64,000 bases of DNA from positions 7,293,085 to 7,357,084 of the forward strand of contig OX422192.1 of NCBI GenBank assembly GCA_949130485.1, given 5' to 3'. Made by a program: the position numbers and the translations under genes. The stretch comes from Agelas oroides. Lineage: Eukaryota; Porifera; Demospongiae; Agelasida; Agelasidae. The notes under the pieces are model-generated. The model saw only the letters and a program-made list of their open reading frames with translations. It did no database searches and was not told the origin of the DNA. This document shows positions 33,760-46,264 of this stretch, piece after piece. Within the stretch, counting starts at the first letter, position 1. Each line of letters starts with the position of its first letter.

Positions 33760-35560
33760 GACTATAGTGGAGGAAAATAAAAAAAGGTTATCACATTCAG
33801 TGTATAATATCCATGCAGCCCAATTTTTGAGTTCTACTGTAAAAAATACTTCAAGACAAAACATTAGTACTAGTGTACTGGCACTGTGATGGTAAGGTCT
33901 GGTTTGCAAGACTTACAAGTCAAGTATGTTCAATGACCCAGCTATTCCAGCTCTATAAATTTGAGAGCTTACATCAACGGTCTTTGTGGCTTCCTGCTGT
34001 CCCGCTAGTGCCCAACCCCCTCCAGGCCAGGTTAATTAACTGATTACCTCTTCAAGGACGACTACATTGTACCAAGAGCACAATGCTACCGTCAACTAAG
34101 GAGCTTGATGTATCCCTTGAATGCGGTCCACCACCACAAACGCAGCTTGTTAGTCTCACAACACATATCCACATACCTGGCTGAATACAGAAATGTAGGT
34201 CGTCGTGCTAGAGCAGTCGAGTCTGGGGAGTTGGGGGGGTAGGCCAGCCTTTTCGCGCGCCAAATCACTGAATTGCGCATGCGTATTATCAAAGGGCGTG
34301 TGCTCTTGTACTAGACTGTCCGGAAAGACTTACTTTCATTGAGCACTCACTAATTTTTCAGCTTTAATATAGGGTATCCAACCTGAAGTATCAAAGGGTA
34401 TGCAGTGATTTAAGAGCCCACCCAGGTAAGAACAAGCAAACTTAATTTTTGGTCATGTGCCCATTTTTTTTTTTTTTGTGATTTAGCTACCACTTCTGGA
34501 AAAGTGCACCGATACCAAAAAATTTGACAAGCACCAATCTGACTGTGGTTTCTTTCTTATCTAGGTAGACAGCTATGAAAACCACTGTTTTGGAATCAAT
34601 GCGTACACTTTCATATTTCAGGTTGAATACTCGATTTAGCTAATAGCATTATTTTCAACTCCCACCTGATTTTAGGCTCACCACCTTTTTCTGGTTCAGA
34701 GTCACGTTTTATCACCAAATTAAGCTTCATGCTGGAAAGAGGAGCCAGGTATGACACTTCTATCATTCACACATGCATCAAAAGCCCGAAACACTGTAGC
34801 AGACTCAATACACGTGGCATCAATTTTTATATGAATACATGATGTCACTGGCAAGTGGGACCATGACCTCTTCTGGAGTTGCTGTGGGGGGTGACCGTGG
34901 TGTAGCTGGTGTAGGATGACATATTTTGGTGAACAAATGTTCAATGCTTGGTTATAGGTGCACCATGTCATTAACAAAAATGAGCTCAGATTGGATGTCT
35001 GGGGTTGCTTTGTCTGGCCTGGCAATTGCATACATTCACATCTTGGGGTAACCATTGTCTCTTTGGAAACCAGGGTAGTCAACCATCTGTGCCAATTGGT
35101 ATTTGTTGCTGTGATACATCTTGTTTCAATTCTAGATCCACAGTAAAATCTGACAATGTGCCATTGATGAAGCCATAAAATATCTCATTTTCAGTCACCT
35201 GCATGCCATCCATGTGGTGACCATATAAAAGGAAGACTTTGTCCACATTGAGAAGCAAGCCTGCATTTCTCATTTTTGTCTGCACAGTATAGCACTACGT
35301 GTTGTGGTCTGTATGTAGCTTGCTGTAGACTTCTGTTGAAATTATTAAACCGCACTTCCTACAGTTGCAATAATGTCCTTTAGCTGCATTTCCTTTCCTA
35401 TAAGTGTATTTAGAGTAATGAAGTTGTCAAATTGATGAGGAAGGCTAATAGAAAATTCTTCAGAGGATTGAACACTCCTGAATTTCTGGAAAATTTTGAC
35501 CAAGAAAAACAGCAGCATCCCCACAAGGTTGTGGCTAGTCCAGTCCAGCAACCTTATCCA
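33760..35560. other. Stretch upstream of the TRAF start exon
   Basis: A TATAG acceptor about 30 bp before the TRAF ATG suggests a non-coding first exon somewhere to the right. Minus-strand open frames at 35285-35079 and 35082-34720 lie in different frames and may be pieces of a decayed gene, but I recognise no family. A T-run sits at 34465-34478. Confidence 0.35.
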
Positions 35561-36050
35561 GACTCTACATATCACTAGTGAGATCCCATCTTGAACACAC
35601 TGCCCCTGCTCAGTTATCTTACTATGGACATCAACTCTCTTGAGTCTGTGCAGAGGTTTGCCTTAAAAGTTTGCCTTAAAACAGTGGAATATGCCATACT
35701 GCCAGCTGCTCAACCAGTCTCATTTGCCAGATCTTGGTACTCACCGCAAACACTTGAGCCCGTGTTACTTTATAAGGTGTTCATGTGTATCCTAACCTAC
35801 CTCTTGTACCCCATTCACCTCAGCACGTACTCCACAATACACATTCTTTCAGGCAATTTAGTGCTCATACTAATCATTTTCAGCATTCCTCTTTTTCCCT
35901 CGTGTAACTGCCTTATGGAACACCTTACCTACTTCTGTGCCATCTCTTATTCATTCCTTATAGTTAATTTTTATGGGCACATGTATCACACTATTCATGT
36001 GTTTTTCCATTACGCATAAAGTTTCACAGTGACACCCATGTGGAAAGAAA
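35560..36050 (+). pseudogene. Decayed C-terminal LINE reverse-transcriptase fragment
   Basis: The frame reads DINSLESVQRFALKVCLKT, the same block as SLEAVQKFACKVCLKQWD in the LINE at 43 kb. It then drifts across frames through TLEPVLLYKVF. Later stretches recall the usual HxxSFFPxxxxLWNxLP end. It is 5'-truncated and multiply broken. Confidence 0.65.
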
Positions 36051-36305
36051 AAATATTAATGAATGAAAAGCCACAAAAGTGCACATGCATGCCCAATGTT
36101 TCATAGTTACACTTTCCTGAGAGGACTTACTTGAAGTTTGACACCACAGCATGAAACAGTTATCATTGAAATATCTACTGTGCTATCCACGGCAATTACA
36201 CAGGGCCGAACATAAATTCGCCATCAATGAATTGGACTGGCCTATGGTGACAGGATTTTACAGTGCCCAAACTAGCTATCTTAGCATGAAGGTACTTACA
36301 CTCGC

Positions 36306-36657
36306 TAAGGCCACACAAAGTTAATTTCCTGTTTCTGGTCTGCATGCGGGTCAATTTTCTCTGAGGTACTTGACTTACGTAACAGATGTAATCAGTATTC
36401 AGCATGCAACCACAGTGTTTACACAACCTGCACTCAGTGGCTTCACCATCCAAGCTTCTATATTTTGGCTCCTTAGATACACAATTGTCTGCATTTTGCA
36501 GTCTTGTCCCCAGACCTCACCCTCCATGATGCATTTTGCTGTTTGTACACCTTTTTCTTTCCACTTTGGTTTCCGAAAAAAAAAAAAGGCCTGGTGGCCT
36601 GGTCATTTTTAAGTGACTTGTAGGACCAGAAACAGGAAATTAACTTTGTATGGCCTA
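36306..36657. mobile_element. MITE with 33-bp TAAGGCC...GGTC inverted ends
   Basis: TAAGGCCACACAAAGTTAAT followed by TTCCTGTTTCTGGTC at 36306-36340 is mirrored at 36623-36657 with only a few mismatches. One related arm also occurs alone at 643-677. The interior has an A-run and no transposase. No clear target duplication was found. Confidence 0.7.
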
Positions 36658-37916
36658 AAGATGAGAAAATTTTTTTAAACCACTGCTAACCTGAGTTATG
36701 ATCAAACATGTTGACACTTCAGTGACCACACAAACTTCATCCTGACTTGCAGCTCTGGAGCCTTGTATAAAGGCTAAGGTAGGAACATTGTTAACAAGCT
36801 AGACCTATTAGCTACAACTTTCTGTTAGCAGACTACAGGTACAGTGCAGCCTCACTGAGCTACAAGTCACTTAGACACTTCAGTGAAGTGTGCACTTAGC
36901 TACAGGCTTGCTGCACTACAGCACATCCCATACCTCCACAGCGCTTTTGATGGCAACGGCGCTTCTTTACAACACCAACCAACGTCTCTCAATAGGCTTT
37001 GCGCGGTGTTATAGCTCCTACACAACTCAGATATAGATGCATACAATAGTAGCATGGCCATCTTCTGTCCAGCAAGTTGGCTGCCTTTGTATCATCTCAC
37101 CTCTACATAGCTCCAATTAGCACCCGTTGTAGGTCTTAGACATAGTGTTTATGCAATAAGCAAGCAAGCTTCACTTCACTCTACATGCAATGGCTATGCT
37201 TATTGTTAGAAGCTGGATTGTGCACCTAACTCCGATTCCCTGTTCCCTTTTATTTGCCCTAATCTAGCAGGCTTCCACACTATGTGTAGCTAGTGGGTTA
37301 GCGTGACTTTATGGCAAGACAAGCTGATTTGTCAACCTGCATTCAAGTCTCTGTTTTCTTTCCACTTGGGGTGTGGTTAGGCTCGAAAATTTCAAATTGG
37401 ATGTTTGGAGATATCATCCGGGGAATATTTTCAGTTTTACCTGTACTTATAGCAAGCAGGGTTTTTGGTACTTGCTAGGCCTAAACGTCCACACTGTGAG
37501 GTAGCAATTGGAGATTATAAATCATGTAACTTAGCACTCGCAGCAGCTACTAATAGGTGTCCGTGGGCATACCGCTGCTTCAAAAGTTTGCTCGGAGATT
37601 GCTTTTTACCTGTGGTTCTTGGCAAGCAAGCCTGATTCTGAGTCACTAGACGACCACAAGATCTATCGATTTGTCACAAAGTAACTTGCCCCCTGAAGTA
37701 ATGTGTCCGGAGGTGTCACGTTTAATTTGGGCCCCCTAAAATTGGTTCCCCCTGGAGCGAATTTTTTGGACCCACCTGAAAAATTTGTTCCCACCATGAA
37801 CCAGTCAGTTTGTGAAGGTAAATCACTGCATTCAGTTGTGGTGAAAGCACTAATGTTGAATCATCACACATCAGAGTAATATATATAAGATGCTGTTCTC
37901 TTTTGCTGGCAATTGG

Positions 37917-38670
37917 CAGGCCCGTAGCCAGAATTTTCAGAAGGTGGTTACATAGACATCTAATGTGCATGTATGCATGTATACATGCAAGCCTAGGGGC
38001 AAGGGTGTAGGCAAGGGGGGGGACTGAAGCCCACCCCCCCAGATTTTAAGCTCATGTTACTATGTGTACAAGCAGTTACTGCAAAAAGACGTCCAAAATT
38101 TATTATTATTATAGAAAAACAAGAGAGGAAAAACAGCGTTCAGGTTATAAGCAGTGTTACACATACAAAAAAGCTTAGAAGTGTCCAAATATATGAATTC
38201 GGCTCTCACCGGATAGTTGCAGCTGGATCTACTTCGCACTTGCAACGTGCAATAATTGCGGTCTCTTGAGCGGGAGGCCTCAGAACTCGTTCCCTGACCT
38301 AACTAGCGATCCTAGAGGCTAAGCCCCCCCCCCCCCCACTTCTCAAAAGTCTACGCCCCAGAGGGGGGTCTGGGGGCATGCTCAGGTGGGGTGACAAATG
38401 GTATGCAGAGAATATGTCAGAAGGAAGAGCATCAAGCTGATACGACAAGATGTCTACAGACTATGCCATAAATAATAGACAGTATGTCTCCACGGGGTTT
38501 CAGAAAGGTGGCATGGCTGGCTATTCAGATGCCGCTTACTTGCCAGCAGCGTAACGCTTACGTGGACCGGTAGGACCCTTAAAATGTATAGCTAGGCGGC
38601 GTAAAAAATCTTTTGAAGGCCAAAAGGGGGGTTCAAGCGAACCCCCTCGAGCTATCAGCCTACGGCCCTG
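37917..38670. mobile_element. hAT-like element with 5-bp target duplication ATTGG
   Basis: The 754-bp insert starts CAGGCCCGTAGCCAG and ends CTACGGCCCTG, giving inverted ends of about 15 bp. ATTGG flanks it directly on both sides (37912-37916 and 38671-38675). Inside are poly-G/poly-C runs and short open frames but no transposase. It appears to split an older repeat of TTGGTTCCCCC/GGTCCAAA phrases seen at 37725-37800 and 38825-39060. Confidence 0.8.
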
Positions 38671-38819
38671 ATTGGAATACTGCAATGGCAGAGATAATCA
38701 CAGAGAGCCACAGCGAAACGACAGAGAGCAAAGGGGTGAATGGTGGAGACACAATACTTGAATGTACTATTCTGCTTCGTCAAGTCAGTATTTCTTCACT
38801 TTGTGTTCAAATACTAAAG

Positions 38820-39065
38820 ACATTAGAGTCCAAATTTTGCAAGTGAAATGAGTTCCCAAATCTGGGATAAAAAAGATGCTCGGTCCAAATTTTTCCAGAG
38901 AGAGTTTTGCAGTAAAATAAGTTCCGAGGGGTCCTTATTTACCCCCCAAAAATTAGTTCCGGTGTCATAAAATTTGGGGGATCCCCGTGAAAATGGGGTC
39001 CCCGGGTCACCATTTTCCCGGTAAATTGGGGACCCCATTGGGAAAATGGGGGACCCCTGCTTCCT
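38820..39065. repeat. Degenerate GGGGTCCCC-rich repeat
   Basis: Phrases such as AATGGGGTCCCC and GGGGACCCCATT occur as inverted and direct copies, with GTCCAAATTTT and AGTTCC motifs. It resembles 37725-37800 on the other side of the hAT-like insertion. Probably an old element; class not determined. Confidence 0.45.
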
Positions 39066-39284
39066 CCACCTTTACCGCGAGTGTTCCATACCCAAATCTG
39101 TCCTACAAAAGTTAAAAAAAGCATTAAGTAGCTATATCTTTCATAACAAATCCAGACTGGAGAACAACACTTCGGAACAAGGACAGCTGAAATTCATCAC
39201 TGTCTTTGCGATGGTTGCTACACCGATGGCTATGCTGTGTGTACGTGTGTGCGCATGTGTGTGTAATCCGCAAAAAATTGGTGG

Positions 39285-39716
39285 GGCCAAAACCCCATCA
39301 GCCGACTGCTTGTTATGGCCATGCGGGCCACCATACCTCTATCAAGTTATCAATGGACATCTGAATTTCCCTACGGCACCCATTGTACCACGAAACCTGT
39401 CCAGATCGCTCAGAAACACCAGTACACTAGCCCTTGAAAGGCCAGTAACACGCACGAATGCCCATCAGTCATCATTTTTCCCACATACAATCGCCCTATG
39501 GAACAGCTTACCTCCACCTGCACAGAACTGCCAGTCTTTGCATTCTTTTAAACAGACTGTATTACGTCATACACTTAATACCTCACCTAATACTTAATAC
39601 TTAATACTTAGTTATTTAGATTTCTTTCTGGGTGCATTATTATATTAGCAATTTGCTATTTATGTACCCTTGCACTATTGCAAAATTGTTATAGAAAAAA
39701 AAAAAAAAAAAAAAAA
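39285..39716 (+). mobile_element. 5'-truncated LINE, C-terminal end with poly(A) tail
   Basis: The frame reads LYQVINGHLNFPTAPIVPRN and then FFPHTIALWNSLPP and SFKQTVLRHT. This is the typical C-terminal end of a jockey/CR1-type reverse transcriptase. A short 3' UTR leads to a run of about 23 A at 39693-39715, so this LINE uses a poly(A) tail, unlike the (TAA)n-tailed family at 8.5 and 47 kb. Confidence 0.7.
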
Positions 39717-39719
39717 ACA

Positions 39720-42630
39720 AAAAAATGATCCCTTGAATGTTATGTCACAGTAATTCTCCAGTTAACGTATGCGTGTATATTTGTAGTCATGTTGAGCTGC
39801 CCTTCATATTCCCTAGCTTGTATGTACTATTTTTGCACGTCTTGCACTATCAGCTGCAAGAGTAACCTATAAATTTTCGAGTACGCAAGTTTTTCCCTTG
39901 TTGCCATACATGGGTGCTGGTATAGCTATCATACAAGATTGCTGCACTCGTACAATGCAGTTTGAGAATGAGCATTGTGTGTCAATTGCTTTACTATAGT
40001 ACTCGGCCTTGTATGTATACAGTGTTTCCTTTGTTGCACGGGGTTATCCTTTGCAGTATCCTTGTGAAGTGGTCACATCGTTCATCACTGTAGAGGCAAG
40101 TATGGGGCTCATATGCGCTTCGTAGATGCATGAAATGATAATTACTTCACGAAACCAGTAGCAGTTCTGTACTGGTAGCCATTCCCCATTCTGAGTGATG
40201 ATGGTGCTATCCTTGCCACAAGTAGCTACAACCAACACAATCTTAAAAAGCCGAATTCAATTCTTTTCTGATAGTCAAAGTACAGCACCATGATCCTTGA
40301 CTGCCAGTCCTTCAAAAAGACTGTCGATGCACATGCAGTTTGTTGCTCAGTTTCTGAAATACCGTCAGCCACAAAGGTTCTTGTTCCACCATCTTCTACA
40401 TCAGCAGCATTGCAGTCAGGTTTGAGATGGGAGGTTCATGCATTATTTGCCACACTATATAGCTCATGCAGTGACTGGGAAAATTTGCTGTGTTGATGCA
40501 TCTTTCCCATCCAGTGACATCTTCATGTATACCTCCCTCTCATGGTGTTTTACCAAGATGAATCACTGGATGTTTTTCATGCTGAATACTTGTAAAAAGA
40601 ACGACAGTGTCGTTGTGCATTGCTGCTGCTTTTTGACTGGAAAAGGATGAGTTTAAGTATGCTTAGGCCACCAAAAGACCCCCGAAACATCTCTGCAGTC
40701 AAGGCAGAGTCTTGGCCATGACGAAGGGCCTTTCGCTGGTGTCGACTTGAAACCAAGATGCTGCTGGTGCTCGGCCATGATGCTGATGGGCAGCTAGCTT
40801 GCTACATGTACCTAGCTGCTCTCGGAAGCTGGCAACCATGCATGCATGGATGAAACAATGATCCGAGCTGGCAGTAGAATGCCCAGCATCCCAGTTCCGC
40901 TGGAAGTGGCAACGACTCATCGAATACAAACTGGTCCTAATGCTATCCCTGGATCAACTGCCTGGCGAGTGAAATTACTGTCGGCATCCGTCAGGATAGT
41001 GGCTATATAGCTGTCGGGAATTAAGCATGTAGTAGCGTCTGTCCAACCGTGCATGCATGGTTTCCCTCTAGATAGAACCCTGCCAGCTGTGCTCATGCAG
41101 GAAGTGATGAAAACACTCAGCCACTGCCTCGAAACAAGTTAGTGTCCTGGTAAAATCTTGAATGTATGTTCTAAACAAAATTAAAATTAATTACACTCAG
41201 GTCAAAGTGGACATGCCAAGCCATCCAGGCTCCCCAACATGGAACACCAAGTAAGCACTACAGCTGCACAAATAAAAAGTTGAAATTTGTCTGACCCTTT
41301 GGCTGTTGTGCAAGTATACTCATCCAATACAGTGCGGGGGCTCTATATAGAGCTGGCAGTAGCTATAGGCCCGGGGAGAATCTGCCCTTCCATTGCAAAA
41401 CAAAAAAGGTGTTTGCATGCTTCTCTGTGCTGCAGTTAAATTGTGTATATTTGCCAATTTGAAGCAAATCAACTGTCGGCTGCTATATATATATGCACTA
41501 TAGCTCACTCAGCCAAATATACATCCCGACTCAGCAATATTCCCTGCATGCGGTCAAAATATACACCCCTGACTATGTATGGGGAGACAAACTATAGTAT
41601 ATATACTATAGTGCATGGGCAGATCAAAAGGCACCGCATGGCATCATGTATATGGCATATATATATAGACCCCTGACTCAATCATGCAATATACTCCCTG
41701 CATGCAGTAATTGCAACCGCAGGGTTGAGCTAGTAATTGCTGAGCATATCATGATGCATGCATCTAGCCAATTTAAAATTGTGCATTTTCCTTTATAAAT
41801 TTTAATCTATAATCATACCATGATATATTTCTTCACAGATGGACATTTAGACTGATTGATAGTATAGATAGCATACATGCACACATTAACATTTTAGGCT
41901 GTATACTAGGATAGCATTAATGTCATTCTGCATTGATACTACTGTATGTTGAATCAACCTGCATTTGTGTTGTTACAAAACAACATGGCAGTACACATGT
42001 TACTAAAAGAAATGTTGAAACAACATGATTGGATGCCCCACAAAACAACACACGTGTGCACGTGTTATTTACACTCTGTGTCGGAACAACATAAACACGC
42101 GTGTTAATCGAATGTCCCACAAAACAACACGCCTTGCACATGTGCTGCTGGTAGTCTGTGCTGAAACAACACTTGCAGCTATACACGCTTGTCATTTTAG
42201 CACAAATCAACCACCGAGTTGTTTTGACTCGCCAGCAAGAGCACACACGTCAAAACAGCACACACATTAGGCAGCACATGTGTACCCTGTGTCAATTTCC
42301 GGGACATTCGATTAGCACGCGTTCGTGTGTGATTTCAGCACGCTTGTTTTTGCAGTGTATACAAATAGCCACCCGAGCCCATTGACATTTGATACATAGT
42401 ATAAAGTTTGTATACTACATCCATACATCACACAAATAAGTTTTGTATATATGCATGCTTATCAATTGATGTATAAGTAAGTATAGCTACTTACAGTTTT
42501 CACTTATGTAGGCAACAGTGTTGCGATCTTCAATGGTTGTGTACGAGTATAGTCATGTGACTGCATGTGTAAAAATCAGCATGCATCAAATCACATACAT
42601 GCTAATGTACACGCAAACAATCACTCTGCT
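39720..42630. other. AT-rich intergenic stretch, no supported gene
   Basis: I see no domain or splice-consistent coding region. Open frames at 40044-40238 (minus) and 40290-40650 (plus) are short and unsupported. TATATA and GCATGCAT runs are common between 41480 and 41780. Confidence 0.35.
41940..42360. repeat. ACACGTGT-rich inverted/direct repeat block
   Basis: ACACGCGTGTTAATCGAATG (42095-42114) is mirrored by CATTCGATTAGCACGCGT near 42305. GCACATGTGCTGCT and GGCAGCACATGTGT form an inner mirrored pair. CCCACAAAACAACAC also recurs as a direct repeat. It looks like a decayed foldback element. Confidence 0.55.
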
Positions 42631-42638
42631 CTATACTA

Positions 42639-42721
42639 GTGTTTACTGCCATGTATACTATTGCCATTGTTATCATAGTCACTATGATAACAATGGCAAT
42701 AGTATACATGGCAGTAAACAC
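42639..42721. repeat. 83-bp perfect palindrome
   Basis: Bases 42639-42679 (GTGTTTACTGCCATGTATAC and on) are exactly the reverse complement of 42681-42721, around a single central C at 42680. There is no mismatch in 41 bp. No transposon end or gene is recognised in it. Confidence 0.97.
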
Positions 42722-42875
42722 AGTCACTTGATACATACGTGTAGTAGCTATATAGATTTGCTATAAGTTATATGGTCTCCTGCACTAGTTCATTATACCA
42801 AGTGTACCACAAAGTTCAAATTGAAACTGGCAACTGGCATCTTGAGATGCACCCTTGGTAGAAGGCATGACAGTT

Positions 42876-45600
42876 TTTTTTGTTTTTTTTTCTATAAAAT
42901 TTATATCATAAATGACAAAGGCAACATGAGTGTAGCTGAGAGCTAATGTGATACATGTGCCTCAAAGTGATACAACAAGGACCTTTTAAAGGAGGAGATA
43001 GAAGAACATAATTTAACTAAGTCAGACAAATTGTTCCAAGTGGTGATTACAGAAGGTACAAATGAGTGATACATGTAATTAGTATGTGCAAAAGGTCTAG
43101 TAAAATTAAATGTACTTGTACGATTAAGTTGGTACGGTAAATTACTTTGTACAAAGATACTAGATGGGAAGTCCATATGACCACTAACATTGTAGCTAGT
43201 TAGCTTAAGATATTTACGACGAACTGACAGACGGGGGAGGTTGAGCAATTGCAACATACTGTCATAGTCCAAATCCCATTGCTTGAGACAGACTTTACAT
43301 GCAAATTTTTGCACAGCTTCCAGTGACTGCATGCCCTTGTTCAAGAATGGGTCCCAGAGTTGGCAGGCATACTCCAAGTTAGGTCTTATGCACGTACGAT
43401 AGATAAGCAGCAGGGTGTTGGAGTCAGCCCAGCTATAAAACTGTCTGTACAACATCCCAACTAGCTTCCTGGCCTTAGCACATATATGTTCGATGTGATC
43501 AGACCAGGTTAGCCTGGATGACACCAAAACTCCTAGATAATGATACCTTTCAACCTGATCTAATGTCACGCCACCCAGTAGGAGTCCTGAAGGAGGTAGA
43601 TAGGGGTGTATCTTTCTTGAGCAAATGAGATACTTGCATTTGTGTGGGTTCATCGTCAAGTAATTGGTGCTAATGCAATCCTGTATGGCATCGATATCAG
43701 TTTGTAGGCCATTATAATCCTCAGGTTGACTGATTGGTTTGTAGAGGAGGATGTCATCTGCGTACATTGTCAGCTTGGATCCATCAGTAAGTGACAGGGA
43801 GGAAACATGGTTGATGTAGATAAGAAACAATAAAGGCCCCAGAACTGAACCCTGTGGGACACCAGACAGCACAGAAGTAGTACCAGATGAGGCACCATCC
43901 ACCACAACGTATTGTTGTCTGTTGCATAAATATGAAGCAATCCACTGCAAAATGTGTTGGTTCAGACCAATGTCCTTTAGCTTATGTAGGAGAGGAAGAT
44001 GGGGAACACTGTCAAATGCTTTACGCAAGTCAAAAAAGACAAGGGAGACATCAAAGCCATTTTCCATGAGTTGGAGGATGTTGTGAAAGGTTGACACAAG
44101 AGCTGTAACTGTGGATTTCCCAGGGCAAAACCCCCATTGGGCAGCAGAGAGAAACTCCCGATCAGCCAAGTGTTCAAATACTATGCTGTAAATATATCTT
44201 TCCATGATCTTGCTGACCACTGAGAGAAGAGATATTGGCCTGTAGTTCGAGGGATTGTCCACATTACCTGATGACTTAGGGATTGGGACAACAGATGACA
44301 ATTTCCACTTTGAAGGAATTTTCCCACTCGTGATTGACAGATTGAAAAGCGCTGTTAGGATTGGTGCGATAGAAATAGCAGTTCCTTTGAGCATTTTCCC
44401 AGAAATTCCATCAGGTCCTGAGGCTTAGTTGGATTTGACATTCTCTTCAAGTGATTCTTCTTTGATTGTCTCAGCAGTTGTACAACTTCGTTCCTCAATG
44501 ATACATACTTAGACCACAAGGATGAATGGCAAGTTGTTCTAGCTTTCCTATAGACGCTGTTCCTCTTCCTGATTTTAGCTTTAATCCTCCTGTTCGTCCA
44601 AGGAAGATTCCGCTGATGTGAAATAGTGGCTTTGCATGGGGATGCACTCTTCCGTAATAGAAATGAACTTTTGTTCCCATAGATCCCATGCTGAATCAAT
44701 ACCGGACACATTACGCAGGAATGACCAGTCAGTCCTGATAATCAATTGGTTTGCTTTGTCAAAGTCAGCATGAGCATACCTCCAGATGGTTCGTTTGCTG
44801 GCTTTCACTGGGCGTGCGTTACAAGACCACTTCAAGGTAACATCGATTCCATTGTGATCGGAGTTACCCGGTGGTGGGATTACACTGCACTTTACCAACT
44901 GCGAAGGAACAGACATTAGCACAAGATCTATCAGGGTAGAGCTACCAGTGCTGTTAAAGTGGGTAGGCTGAGGTACGACCTGCGTAAGTACAAAACTCTG
45001 TAAAAAACTAGATAACTTGCTAAAAAGTGGATGGTGGTGATTACAAAAGTCAATATTAAAATCTCCCAGGAGTATAAAACTAGAAAAAACACTGATATCC
45101 AAACTTTCAAAAATAGAATACAAATCATCTAGTGCAGCTGAATTAGCAGGTGGCCGGTACCATAAGCCAATGTAGACTTTCTTGTTAACATTGTTTGTGC
45201 TATGTACAGTTACAAGCAGAAATTCCAGTTCATTTGGCCCACACATTGTAACCTGATATTCCAGCTTGTCAGAGATAAACAATGCAACCCCACCACCATG
45301 TCTGTTCCTATCACATCTGTATCCAGGGATGGAGACCTCTAATTCACCAATGTCATCACACAACCATGTCTCTGTAATGCACACCACTTCTGGCCTTTCA
45401 ATGTCACACAGGGCATGCAGCTCGTCAAGCTTGGGATATACATAGTACACTATGTGCAACTGCTTATGCTTATCAGGGCGAACACCCCGCACGGCATGTT
45501 TTTCAGTTAATTCTCCTCCCTCAGGGGGGTCTCCCCCTGAGGGCTTGTGGCTAAAGGGTGTTCTGGACAAGATTGTGTAGTATCCTGTAGGCTAGTTGTT
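42876..45600 (-). mobile_element. LINE with endonuclease and reverse transcriptase, internally damaged
   Basis: On the minus strand the first frame (45570-44581) is an APE-type endonuclease, with CITETWL, GGGVALFIS, LLGDFNIDF and SDHNGIDV in order. A linker follows in another frame (RNLPWTNRRIKAKIRKRNS, about 44640-44500), then reverse transcriptase in the first frame again (44430-42943). The RT has PIPKSSG, NYRPISLLS, FFDLRKAFDSV, SGVPQGSVLGPLLF, YADD and a complete C-terminus. It carries one frameshift after the endonuclease and what looks like a deletion between linker and RT, where about 100 residues are missing and a TAA precedes ASGPDGIS. An A-rich tail on this strand (T-run at 42873-42892) marks the 3' end. 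It cannot move by itself. Confidence 0.88.
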
Positions 45601-45725
45601 TCTGAGAGAATGCTTTTGTCAGCACCAGAATCATGATTGGCAGCATACAGTTCTGGGGCACTCCATCGACACCTTCTATAACTGCTGTCTTGTAGGCAGC
45701 AGTTCTTCGCTATTTCATTGACAGG

Positions 45726-46259
45726 CAGGGGCGGATCGGGGGGGGCCTTGGGGGGCCCATGCCCCCCCCCCCCCCCCTTCGGGACTGAGCAAGCGCTAAA
45801 CGCGGAGGCTTACCGCGCGCTTAGCGTACCTAGCTACTCAGACACAGCGCACATCTCTATATGAATCACCGCTTCATGTCCTACAAACATAAAGCACTCA
45901 AATCTGCAGTTCCCAAGAGACAGTTCTCCACGGTGGCAGTCAGCCTGAAGGCTGATTCAGAAGGCGAAGGGAAGGGGCTCCGAGAAACGACCATACGATG
46001 AATCGCCTGAGTTACAGTTCAGTTGCCATAAATTTTGCGTGGTTATGGTGGCCTCCGACGGCCTCAGAAGCACTCTCACAATATTATGGTCTAAATGAAA
46101 ATTTTTTTCCTGGGGGAGCATGCCCCCAGACCCCCCTAGAACGCTGTGCGTTATATGCTCGCGCAAAAAAAAATGCGCGCGCTGTGCGCGCCGCATGGCC
46201 GCACCAAACCCCACTCTATGTGTGCCCCCCCCCTTCTTCAATCTCTGGATCCGCCCCTG
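45726..46259. mobile_element. hAT-like element with CAGGGGCGGATC ends and 5-bp repeat ACAGG
   Basis: CAGGGGCGGATC at the left is mirrored by GGATCCGCCCCTG at the right, 534 bp apart. ACAGG lies directly outside both ends (45721-45725 and 46260-46264). Interior poly-C, GCGCGC-rich and non-coding. Its right half is repeated at 62063-62237 and partly at 49765-49860. Confidence 0.8.
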
Positions 46260-46264
46260 ACAGG

